A DNA stretch of 64,000 nucleotides from positions 954,655,705 to 954,719,704 of the forward strand of contig CM062817.1 in NCBI GenBank assembly GCA_031772625.1, read 5' to 3'. Below the pieces are notes generated by a model. It made no database searches, was not told where the DNA came from, and worked only from the letters and a program-made list of their open reading frames with translations. The stretch's first letter is position 1. Every line of letters starts with the position of its first letter. Shown here piece by piece: positions 10,344 to 19,118 of the stretch. The stretch is from Pinus tabuliformis. Its lineage: Eukaryota > Streptophyta > Pinopsida > Pinales > Pinaceae. Both the position numbers and the translations under genes were made by a program.

Positions 10344-11858
10344 ATGGCCACATTGTCGCTTCCAGGACTGACAATTGGCCTGCCAGTTTGGCTATTCTCA
10401 ACCGCTGTAGTTCAGACCACCACGGTTCCTGAACAGTCGAGTCAGCAGTTAGACCAGTCAAGAGCTACCCTCCAACCTTCCACTTCTTATAAACCTTCCT
10501 CCGATCCTTCTTCTTCGAAAGGTCAAGCCGCCGAAAGCGGAGCTCCCATGGAAAAGAAGAAGGAAAAGAAGAAGAAAGAAAAGAAGCAGAAGGAGACAAA
10601 GGCGCCTGGGGGCAAGCAAAAGGTATCTAACGAAAATCCACACACAGCACGGACCGGGCCCAAATCGCCATGTGTCATATGTAGAGGAGACCACCTTCAC
10701 CGTGATTGTCCCAGTATTCCCCGGATACTAAGGGACTGGTCCCCTCATTTGCACAGTTCGGAAGCGTCAACCTCTGACAACCAGGTTGAATGCTTACCGT
10801 CGACCAGCGAAAGTGAAGGTTCTAGACGACGAAGGGGAAAGAGATTCCCCTGCGAACTGTGTGAAGGCAATCACACTCTTCGCCGTTGTCCCTTTTTAGA
10901 CGAAGCAAAGAGAGTTTTGGAAGATCAACCGATTGCACCGTTGCTACTTCCTCCTGGATACCAAAAACTCGCGCCAAGTCCTTCGTTGGTCGAAAATACA
11001 GTTGCCCCGCTCACAGGGCCAGCTGAAGTGTCAGTCGCTGAAAGTGAACCTACTGAATCCGGACCGGACGAAATTCCAAAGGTCGAAACGGCAGTTGACC
11101 CGGTTCTCCCTTCAGAAGTTTCATCTTCAAATACCATAGTCACTGAGGATTCATCTTCAGTTGACACCCTCACCGAAGAGAGTAAGGATGACACCGTCCA
11201 GATTCTCTTCATCAACACCGATTCTGATGAACATCAGGGCAATGTGCCCACTCCTTTATCGCAGGAAGGAGCATCATCAGGGTCATATCCGGCCGTATAT
11301 TCGGTCCCACCACCAAGCAACCTATTTGTGTCCTTTGATTGGAACCAACTAGGCAGACCCCAGTTACCAGCCAGTATACCATTTAGAATTATAGTCCAAA
11401 TATACAAAATGGTGATGGCCGGAACTATCATTGATGAAGGGGCATCTGTGAGTATCCTGTCCTCTATTGCTTGGAAAGCACTGGGTTGCCCGACGCTTTT
11501 GCCTGAGACAAGAAATCTCTTGGGTTTTGACAAAGGAACCAGTCGACCATTAGGGATTCTACCTAATGTGCCTATTACCTTGAAAGAGAAGGCTGTCAAG
11601 ATGAACTTGATGGTCGTCCAAGGACCCTTGGATTATAACCTACTCCTTGGACGAGACTACATATATTGCATGGAAGCAATAGTCTCCTCACTCTTTCGAA
11701 TAATGTGTTTTCCATACGAAGGAAGAATGGTCAAGCTCGTAGACCAACTTTCACTTCCGGGATCACGCATCGCAAATAGTCACATACCTATCCTCAATGG
11801 TCTATTTGATCAAGAAAGGTCTCTACCTCCGGTTCTTCTTCCTGATGAGTGCGAGTAA
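10344..11858 (+). CDS. Zinc-knuckle/retropepsin protein of element A
   Basis: Uninterrupted 504-residue frame starting MATLSLPGL. Residues 20-68 are rich in Ser/Thr/Gln; 70-84 are almost all Lys/Glu. Two zinc knuckles follow, each C-x2-C-x3-H-x4-C: C110/C113/H117/C122 and C170/C173/H177/C182, one residue shorter than the usual CCHC spacing. Residues 225-300 are acidic. Residues ~345-470 look like an LTR-element aspartic protease: IIDEGAS at 362-368 stands in for the usual D-S/T-G triad and LLLGRD at 433-438 for the second conserved block. There is no visible capsid domain and no polymerase. It probably binds the element RNA (knuckles, Lys tract); whether the DEGA protease variant is active is unclear. 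The homologue in element B is at about 27280-28765. Confidence 0.85.
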   Translation: MATLSLPGLTIGLPVWLFSTAVVQTTTVPEQSSQQLDQSRATLQPSTSYKPSSDPSSSKGQAAESGAPMEKKKEKKKKEKKQKETKAPGGKQKVSNENPHTARTGPKSPCVICRGDHLHRDCPSIPRILRDWSPHLHSSEASTSDNQVECLPSTSESEGSRRRRGKRFPCELCEGNHTLRRCPFLDEAKRVLEDQPIAPLLLPPGYQKLAPSPSLVENTVAPLTGPAEVSVAESEPTESGPDEIPKVETAVDPVLPSEVSSSNTIVTEDSSSVDTLTEESKDDTVQILFINTDSDEHQGNVPTPLSQEGASSGSYPAVYSVPPPSNLFVSFDWNQLGRPQLPASIPFRIIVQIYKMVMAGTIIDEGASVSILSSIAWKALGCPTLLPETRNLLGFDKGTSRPLGILPNVPITLKEKAVKMNLMVVQGPLDYNLLLGRDYIYCMEAIVSSLFRIMCFPYEGRMVKLVDQLSLPGSRIANSHIPILNGLFDQERSLPPVLLPDECE

Positions 11859-12633
11859 TTCGGGAGAGGAAGGCCGGAACCCAGGGGGCATGCATCCTGG
11901 TCTGCTCTGGAGGCAGAAAAAACCTTGGGTGTAAAGTAGAATTTCCGCGGGAGAATATGACTAGTCCGTACCCCGTCCCCTACTTCTTCTTCGTAAAACA
12001 GAAGAGCCGGCAAGAGCTCTCATGCGGAAGAAGGGGCAGTTAGGAATGGGGTTGTTCTGGAAAAAGATTCTTTTGTTAAAGTTAAGTGCGTGGCGGAGCA
12101 TCGTCATTCACCTTTGTCTAGAAAAGTGGGCTCTGCCAAAGAAGGGGATCCGTTTGCGGCAGCAAGTAGTAACCATCTTTGGATAAAAGGCAAGCCTCAC
12201 CCATTAAAACAAATGTTTTAGAGGATAAGTAGGGGCAGCCTCCAAAGAAAGGGATTCAATTGCTGCAACAAATTGTAACCATCTTTGTGTAACCTAATGA
12301 TAGACATCGCCGAAGAAAGTTTCTGTTTGAAAGGATTAGCAGAACGATCTTTGGGTAACCTGAAAGAGGTAAGCCTCACCTATTGAAAACAAAGGTTTTT
12401 AATGGAAAAGTAGGGGCAACCTTGAAATTAGACTTACACCTGGGGGCATGCAAACCTCTTGGAATGCAAGCTCGGGCGGCTTTTTAGTTTTAGGTAGGAC
12501 TAACCCCGCTAACCCGTAGATAAGCCGATACCCGGCTTTCACAAAGAGAGGATATGGAACAATACGTAGGGAGATGAAGCTCTTTAAAAAATAGCGATCT
12601 TCCATGAGACCTTACTACTTTATGACTGGTAAA
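11859..12633 (+). other. Element A 3' non-coding region, proximal part
   Basis: No supported gene. It contains two loosely similar blocks around 12160-12250 and 12330-12420 (each with 'aagcctcacc' and 'taggggca'), suggesting an old internal duplication. Sequence related to this part is present in element B at about 28770-29280. Confidence 0.45.
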
Positions 12634-13459
12634 AACGAGCAGTTTTGGCAAAGTTCATGCTCGTTAAAAAATAAACGCAAGATCCGAGCAGTTTTAATGC
12701 GGAAATTCATGCTCGTTAAAAAATAAACATAAGCTTGTGAGCAGGCTTTCCCCAGAGTTCAAGCTCATTCAGAAAAAATGAACCGGTAAATAACCATTTG
12801 AGACCGTAAATTCATCAGCCATAAAAGCCTTGGTCGTGTTTGTGTACCGTCACCTCCACTTTTCATTTGGCCGATCATTCACACCCACTTGATTGTTTAC
12901 CTATTTTGAGGAACAGCTGCGAAGAGTGATCCCACCTAGCCATCCTTGTAATACTGCCGTGATTGGAAAATTCCAACCTGTACCTGGAATCTGCTGCTAT
13001 CCCTGTTTATCACTCGTTCCTCAAAAGACGAGTCTTCTTTGAGCTCTTTTCACTGACTCGTAAAATATGAAAAGTTTGCCGAGTTTTGGCCTTCCAGCTC
13101 GTTAAAAGGACCGGAAGAGCTATCCCTCCTCTAGATTTTAATCTTTTTGGACCTGAGGGATTATTGCACAAAAAGATCGAGTGCTTGTCTAGTTCGGCTC
13201 GATAAAGATATCGAACATTCATCCCTTCTGTATTGTTTTATACTTTTTCGGACTTAAGGGATTAGATGACGAAAAAGGACCCCTGGAGTCCACTTTATGT
13301 ACCCTTTTCAGACTCTCTAAAGATGAAAAGGACCGAGTTGTCTTTGTCGCTGGGCTCGTTAAAAATATTAGATAGCGACAAACTTGTCTTTAGACAAGAA
13401 CGAGTTTCCCTATCGTTAAGCTCGTTAAAACATAGCGATGGGCTTGCCCGAAGGGCAGG
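12634..13459 (+). repeat. Hairpin array of element A, shared loop motif
   Basis: About 14 short inverted repeats in series. Examples: AACGAGCA 12634-12641 with TGCTCGTT 12658-12665; CTTTTCA 13046-13052 with TGAAAAG 13068-13074; CTTCC 13091-13095 with GGAAG 13113-13117; ATCCCTC 13122-13128 with GAGGGAT 13155-13161; GTTCG 13192-13196 with CGAAC 13212-13216; CCTTTTCA 13303-13310 with TGAAAAGG 13324-13331; TTGTCGCT 13344-13351 with AGCGACAA 13374-13381; CTTGTCT 13383-13389 with AGACAAG 13392-13398; ATCGTT 13412-13417 with AGCGAT 13434-13439; CTTGCCC 13443-13449 with GGGCAGG 13453-13459. Many loops contain a RCTCgTTAAAA-like sequence while stems differ. The first three units (12637-12783) form a ~52-bp tandem repeat. 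Element B carries the matching array at 29289-30060. Confidence 0.82.
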
Positions 13460-14576
13460 TTATAGAACAAGCATATGTTATCCTCCTCAAGCTTGACAAA
13501 AATAAAGAGGTACTGGTCAGAAATGACTGGGGAAAAATTGGGAAGAACCTCAAAGCTTAATGGTAGCAAGTCGCTCTTGAACATGAAACTTTTGCCTCCG
13601 TAAATATCGGGTTGGGTTATTATCATTCACCGGTCCCTTCACCATGGTCTCGCCATACCATCCATACATGGGGTAATGCTACCGATCCATCACATCAGTG
13701 TCGTTATATGTTCAAGAGATGTCATTCAGAAAGTGTCAACCGGGTCCCATCCACTACCGTACATCATCTTTCATCCTTCCATGACCGCCACCCTGAATCA
13801 TATTTCACAGATCGTTTTCACCATCATCACTAGCTCCGTTCCGTGTCACTGATGTAAGATTCATTAAGGCCCTCCTTTGACGGATCACTTCTTGTCGACA
13901 TCAGCTCATTATCCAAGAAGTTGATCTAGGAACACCCCCCCAGTACTTTGAAGCTTGCATGCCTCAATGGCAAGTTTCTCACTCCCGGCGATAGGTATAC
14001 ATTAATGACCTTCGACCAGGAGACTTTGCGTGGTGTTCGACGTCAGATCCTATATTCACACCACGTGAATTGTGCTGCAGTACCTTGAGGGTCATCATCA
14101 TTATCGGTGATTCCTCTCGCGCTTGTTAACAGTTTACATTATTGACTGGTAATCAAGCGATGTCTTTCCATGTTCGACTTCAAGAAATTCTCACATGGAT
14201 CGACTTGTACTAGAGTGAAGATCGGACAAGTTTGAAGACCCCGGATCTAGTTTCATCCATCCGGGCTGCGATATATATTCAGGAGATAAAAACATAGACA
14301 TGTGCAACAGATGATCATCCTACTGAAAGGATGATAATTGAAAGCAGAGAATTATCAATCTATTATCAAGCGATCGTCTGTTTATGTACAGCAAATGTAT
14401 TTATAAAGCTGAGCATGGGAAATGCCCGCATCAGCTAGATCATGAAAAGAAAGTATGAAAAGATAATGTATTGTATTGTATTTTGTTACAGGTCACCTCC
14501 CGACGATTGAATGAACTTCGGATCCTCCTAATAAAGAATTTCACCCGATAAACGACCTCATACTTTAGGGGGCAAC
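13460..14576 (+). other. Element A 3' non-coding tail, conserved with B
   Basis: No supported ORF, yet highly similar to 30061-31197 of element B. Further inverted repeats: CGCTTG 14120-14125 with CAAGCG 14154-14159, CCCGGAT 14240-14246 with ATCCGGG 14259-14265, and an ATCATCCT/AGGATGAT pair near 14310-14332. A purine-rich tract, TTAGGGGG (14565-14572), lies just before the 3' LTR and is the likely plus-strand primer. Confidence 0.6.
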
Positions 14577-15622
14577 TGTTATAGACATTTTTGTGCCTTA
14601 CAGCATAGAGCATGAAATGTCAATAATCTAAGGGATCCAAAGTCCCTAAACATGTTGTTATTACCCTTAGAGGAACAAGGTCAGCAAACCACAGCACTGC
14701 AAATCAGTTCTCCACTGAAAAACACTCAAAAACAGGTCAGTTTTGGATCAAAGCAGCTGCTCCACTAAGCATCTGCGCTGAATGTCAAAAGCTCTATGGT
14801 GTACCTGCGCTGCATAGCAAGTGCAACAAAGGCTACCTGCGTTGGGCGTACTTTGACATGTGGAGGAATCTTTTTCTCAATGTGCCAGTGCCCAGGAAGC
14901 TTCCAAAAAGACACTTGATCATAAGATTCGCCTAATGATGAGTTAAGAGCTTCTAAAACTCCAAGAGGAAGGTGGAAACTCCGAGTGAAGAGCTGAAGAA
15001 CAACTGGAGTTGAAGAGGACAACAAGTCACACATCAAGCTGACTTATCTTCACTCCAAAACTCTATATAAGGATCTCATCCCATGGGATCAGGAGGCCGG
15101 AATTTGGTGCAAAGAATTGCTGTTGGTTTACAGTTGTGAGTATTGGGTGATTGCTTGAGGGAGGTGAAGAAGAGATTTCTCTCCATCGGGAAGGTGATGC
15201 TGGATTGGACCTCTCATGGTTGTATCACCGCCTGAACCTTACTTCCATATATTAATAAAGCATTTGAGGTTCTTCTATTCGCATGTGTTTCAATGGTGTA
15301 TTGTCTTACTTGCGTCTTTGATTTATGCTAATCCTTGAATCGATTATGAATGCATGCTTCTTGTAGTTTCCTTTTCTTGTCTTATTTGCAGGATCTCGTG
15401 TAGCTGGGCCCGTGAAAAGGCTTGGATCTAGGAGCAAGCGGCAAACGAAGGAGATTGGATCGACCATTTGCGCAAGACATCGGTAAGTGGATCTCTTCCT
15501 TCTATCTCTTGCATGTCATAAAGAAGAAACTTTAGATAGCTTTGCTTTCAGCTGTTGCTAAGGAACTGTCACCCTTAGAGTGGGTTAGGGTCATTCCGAG
15601 TTGGATACTTTCCCCCACAACA
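14577..15622 (+). repeat. Element A 3' LTR (1046 bp)
   Basis: Same length and nearly the same sequence as 7508-8553, with about eight substitutions and no net indel. Ends CACAACA and is followed by the target duplication CTTTG at 15623-15627, after which family-C LTR1 resumes. Confidence 0.95.
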
Positions 15623-16432
15623 CTTTGGGTCCTGAACTTCCAGAGTTTTTTTGACCCCCCTAAACAATGTTTCTTTTTGAGGTTTGTCGCAGGCCAATAG
15701 CCATGGTTAAGGGCCTGCTGTAAATCCTATAGTACTCGGAGAGATATTTCTAGAGAGGTATTGTACGCGCCAAACAAAGATCATATGACCAAGTTACGAC
15801 CCCAGGAAGTTGGCTACCCAACTAACCCTAATGGGGCCTACAAACTCTTGGTGATCTATATCCTAGGCTTAGGTTTTTAGTTGTTTGGGGTTTCCCTTTG
15901 TTGTTTAATAATAAAAAGGCCCTTGAGCCTCATTGTAACATATTTTAGAGGCATGTATCCACCACATCTAACAATGTAAACTTTGAAACGGGAACTATAA
16001 ACTCGAAATGGGAACTCTAGCCAAAAAACCCTGAAAAAACATGATTTTTTTTTTTTAGGGTCAATTTTGAACATGTTTTAAAAATGGTAGTGAAAACGAA
16101 ATTTTCGTGCAAAAAACAACTTGAAAACAAAAAAGTGATGATATTGGAAAGATGATTAATTTTAGGGTCAACCTTCAACATTTTTAAAAAATGATAGTAA
16201 AACCGAGTTTTTATGTGCCAAACAAAGTTGTTTATGAGGAAAAAACACACTAATGTTTTTGGTAAAATAACATTTTTCTTTCCTAAGTATAAATTCAACA
16301 TGTTCTCAACCATAAAATGCTAGATACAAAAGAAATTGAAATTTTTTCAACTATAAAATTAAAAAACCATGACATTATGAACAAATTACATCACTAAATG
16401 AATTCAAAAGTCATTATTTGTATATTGAATGA

Positions 16433-18085
16433 AACATTCTCGAAATCGCCCAGCCAGACCCAGGGGGCGGGCGGGCCGCCAGGGTGGCGTGGGGTGGGGC
16501 TGCGGCACTCACCCCGCGCCACCCCAGTGGCCCGCCCACCCCCTGAGGTGGCTGGGCGATTTCGAGAATTGCCCAGCCACCCCCGGGGGGCGCGCGGGCC
16601 GTCGAGGTGGCGTAGGGTGGGGCTGTGACGCCGAGAATTGCCCAGCCACCCCCGGGGGGGCGGGCCACCTTGGTGGTGCGGGGTGGGCACTGCAGCACCA
16701 CCCCGCGCCACCCCGGCGGCCTGCCTGCCCCCTGGGGTGGCACGGGGTCAGCGGCCTGCCCGCCCCTCAGGGGTGGCTAGGCGATTCCAAGCCCCAAGGG
16801 GTGGGCAGGCCGCCAGGGTGGCACGGGGTGGGGCTACGGCGCGCACCCCGCCCCACCCTGGCGTCCTGCCCCCCCCCCCCCCCCCCCCCCCCCCCGAGTG
16901 TAGCTGGGCGATTCCGCCCCTCGGGGGTGGCTAGGCAATTCCGAGAATTGCCTAGCCACCCTTGGGGGGCGGGCGGGCCGCCGAGGTGGGGCTGCAGTGC
17001 CCACCCCGTGCCGCTGTTGGGCGATTCCGGGGGTGGCTATTGGGCGACTCCCGGAAACGCCCAACAGCCACCCAGGGAGCTAGAGGGCCGCTGGGGTGGC
17101 GCGGGGTGGGCGCCCTAGCCCCACCCATGCCACCTCGGCAACCCACCCAACCCCCGGGGGTGGCTGGGAGATTCCCGGAATCGCCCAACCACCCCTGGGG
17201 GGTGGGCAAGCAACCGGGGTGGCGCGAGGTGGGCTCCGCAGCACCACCCCGACGGCCCGCTCACCCCCCGAGGGTGGCTGGGCGATTTCGAGAATCGCCC
17301 AACCACCTTAGGGGGGCGGGCAGGCCGCCGAGGTGGCGCGGGGTGGGCACCGCAGCCCCACCCGGTGCCACCCCGGCGGCCCACCCACCCCCAGGGTGGC
17401 AATTGGGTGATTCAGGGGCGCGTGGTTGTTGGGCGATTCCCGGAATTGCCCAACAGCCACCCCCGGGGGCCGGGCAGGCCGCCGAGGTGGCGCGAGGTGG
17501 GCTCCGCAGCACCACCCCACACCACCCCGACGGCCCGCCCGCCCCCCGGGGTGGAGCAAGGTGGGTGCCGCAGCCCCACCTCGCGCCACCCTGGCAGCCC
17601 GCTCGCAGGTCGCAGTGGTGGCGCGGGGTGGGCACTGCAACACCACCCTGCGCCACCTCGACGGCCCACCCGCCCCCTGGTGGTGGCTGGGCGATTCCGA
17701 GAATCGCCCAGCCACCCCCAGGGGCGGGCAGGCTGTCAGGGTGGCGCGACGTGGACGCCGCAGCACCACCTTGCGCCACCCCGGCGGCCCGCCCGCCCCC
17801 CCAAGGGTGGCTAGGCGATTTCGAGAATCGCCCAGCCACCCCCGGGGGGCCGGGGGGCCGTAGGGGTGGCGCAGGGTGGGGCTCCGAGAATCGCCTAGCC
17901 ACCCTCAGGGAGCGGGCGGGGTGGCGCGGGGTGGGCGCCCCAGCCCCACCCCGCACCACCCCAGCGGCCCGCCTGCCCCCCGAGGGTGGCTGGGCGATTC
18001 CGAGAATCACCCAACCACCCCCGGGGGTGGGGTGCGCGGGCTGCCGTGGTGGCACGGGGTGGGCGCCACAGCACCACATTGGGAG
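16433..18085. repeat. GC-rich array of palindromic ~115-125 bp units
   Basis: An abrupt switch from AT-rich to extremely GC-rich sequence, built from two alternating inverted repeats. Palindrome one: GGGTGGCTGGGCGATTC, a 3-base centre, then its complement GAATCGCCCAGCCACCC; good copies centre near 16562, 17290, 17700, 17825 and 18003. Palindrome two joins GGGCGGGCGGGCCGCC and GGTGGCGCGGGGTGGG to their complements around a GCCGCAGC-type centre. Some units are truncated or fused (near 16632, 16785, 16915-16938, 17025-17050, 17410-17440, 17888). Because the units are palindromic and lack AT-rich stop codons, long open frames appear on both strands; they are composition artefacts, not genes. Confidence 0.9.
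16869..16895 (+). repeat. 27-base poly-C tract
   Basis: An uninterrupted run of 27 C residues inside the GC array, where other units have 6-8. It looks like slippage expansion of the CCCGCCCCCC block of one unit. Its exact length may be affected by sequencing error. Confidence 0.8.
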
Positions 18086-18086
18086 A

Positions 18087-18212
18087 TTCGCAGACATCAA
18101 AGATCCATTAGAAGATGAAAATGAGCAAAAGGAAGCAGAAAATATTGTAGAAGAAGACAATGATGAAACTCTAGAGGACGAAGAATTTGGATTACGTGAC
18201 ATTGTTGATTAA
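18087..18212 (+). pseudogene. Short acidic ORF tail inside transposon F
   Basis: Directly right of the GC array, the frame ending at 18212 reads FADIKDPLEDENEQKEAENI and continues with more Glu/Asp to a stop, about 41 residues. Composition and codon use differ sharply from the adjoining array, so this could be the genuine C-terminal exon of a transposase or captured gene whose upstream part was replaced or separated by the array. I cannot assign a family. Confidence 0.35.
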
Positions 18213-18924
18213 ATTTAAGTTATGCTTGGAAATCAAGCTCATTTTCTGTAACTATTAATTAGTTATTCTTGTAATGTTTTGACTTTGAAATTTATTATAA
18301 AAAAAAACGATAAAAAAAAACTATTATTTAACCATTTTTAGTTAAAATTTTCCTATAAAAATTGTGATTTTGACATGTCATCTCTAGCAAAAAATTACAA
18401 AAAATTATCAAAACGTGTAGTTTTTTAGTTATATTTATGTTAAAAATGGTTATTTTTATGTCAATTGTTAAAAAATATTGTTTTTTAGAAACAATTATTT
18501 CATGTGGATTGAAAAATTAATTAATGTTGTATAAATATGTAGAATATAGAAAATTCAAAATATCGACCTTTTTCTTTAAATATGCAAAACAATAAAAACC
18601 TCACTACAAAAAAATTAAAATTAAAATAAAAACAAGAAAATATGAAGAAAAAGACCACCTCAAAAATTATTAAATTTACAAAATAATTATTTACATTTCA
18701 TACATTAGAAAAAAATAAAAATAAAAAAATAAAAAAAGGGCCTGGTGTAGAATTACCACTTTTTTAATTCACCATTAAAAACACTACCATTCTAAAACGC
18801 AATGTACATAAAAAAATTTATAGTGCAAAAAACTATGCTCTAAAAAAGCCATGTGTGTTCTGCATCACCCCTTTTCCAAATCAGGTCACTTTTTTGCTAT
18901 CTCTACAAAATGGGTAACAGTATG
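18213..18924. other. AT-rich right arm of transposon F
   Basis: No gene. Long A and T runs, with short direct repeats of AAAAATTA-like words. The outermost part contains 'aaaatgggtaacagtatgag' just inside the right inverted repeat. Confidence 0.6.
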
Positions 18925-19118
18925 AGTTCTCGTTTCAAAGTTTACATTGTTATCTCTTCTCAAATATATCTACCATCACTTGAGCTAGTTTATTTCCATT
19001 TTGTATGTAAGCATATTTCAGTTCTTTGATGTTAACAAAATGAAGTTTTATTTCTACTGCATTTTTTAGTTTATGTTTATATCTGTGTTTTGTTGCGTTC
19101 TTGAAAAAGTTTGAATCA

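Larger units (their letters stand above)
7508..15622 (+). mobile_element. Non-autonomous LTR element A (NC-protease only)
   Basis: A complete insertion of 8115 bp with 1046-bp LTRs at both ends, flanked by the 5-bp target duplication CTTTG (7503-7507 and 15623-15627). The LTRs begin TGTTATAG and end CACAACA. A primer site follows the left LTR and a purine-rich tract precedes the right one. The only coding region is a 504-codon zinc-knuckle/protease ORF; I see no reverse transcriptase, RNase H or integrase, so it must have moved using enzymes of a relative. The LTRs differ at about eight positions by eye (about 0.8%), making it the youngest datable insertion here. The element looks structurally whole for its type. 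It resembles the TR-GAG class of non-autonomous plant elements, but the protein lacks an obvious capsid domain. Confidence 0.92.
15971..18951. mobile_element. TIR DNA transposon F, family unassigned
   Basis: The 27-bp ends are inverted repeats with one mismatch: 15971-15997 begins AACAATGTAAACTTTGAAAC and 18925-18951 is its reverse complement. ATCT flanks both sides (15967-15970 and 18952-18955), and removing 15971-18955 restores the LTR sequence seen in LTR2, so this is a clean insertion with an apparent 4-bp target duplication. The left arm (15998-16430) and right arm (18213-18924) are very AT-rich and non-coding. The centre is a GC-rich palindromic array. A short acidic coding tail ends at 18212. 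A 4-bp duplication is unusual for plant families (hAT 8, Mutator 9, CACTA and Harbinger 3, mariner TA); Sola-type elements use 4 bp, but the ends are not diagnostic. Confidence 0.85.
7390..19118 (+). repeat. Family C LTR1, split by elements A and F
   Basis: The LTR is in three pieces: about 7390-7507, 15628-15970 and 18956-19118. Placed side by side with LTR2 and LTR3 they match along the whole ~620 bp, including the stretch 'atttactatttttagcag' and the region 'gtatgtaagcatattt'. Element A interrupts it at a CTTTG site and element F at an ATCT site. It is followed by TGGTATCAAAG at 19120, a slightly decayed tRNA-Met primer site. The exact first base is uncertain by several bases. Confidence 0.8.

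Noticed and set aside
10458-10700. Leu-rich minus-strand frame resembling a membrane protein
   Set aside because: Antisense of the Lys-rich tract in the element A ORF; poly-Lys codons read backwards as Leu/Phe.
12634-13459. CRISPR-like array (repeated loop word with variable spacing)
   Set aside because: The conserved word is only about 11 bases, spacing is irregular, the variable parts pair with each other as stems, and the locus is a plant retrotransposon.
16433-18085. Possibility that the GC block is a CpG-island promoter of a host gene
   Set aside because: It consists of tandem palindromic units, lies inside a transposon with matched inverted ends, and no host transcript unit starts on either side.
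16429-18202. Many long open frames on both strands in the GC-rich block (up to 416 and 313 codons), Pro/Gly/Arg/Ala-rich
   Set aside because: The units are palindromic and very GC-rich, so stop codons are absent by composition on both strands. The peptides are low-complexity and nearly the same in several frames; no start context or domain supports a gene.
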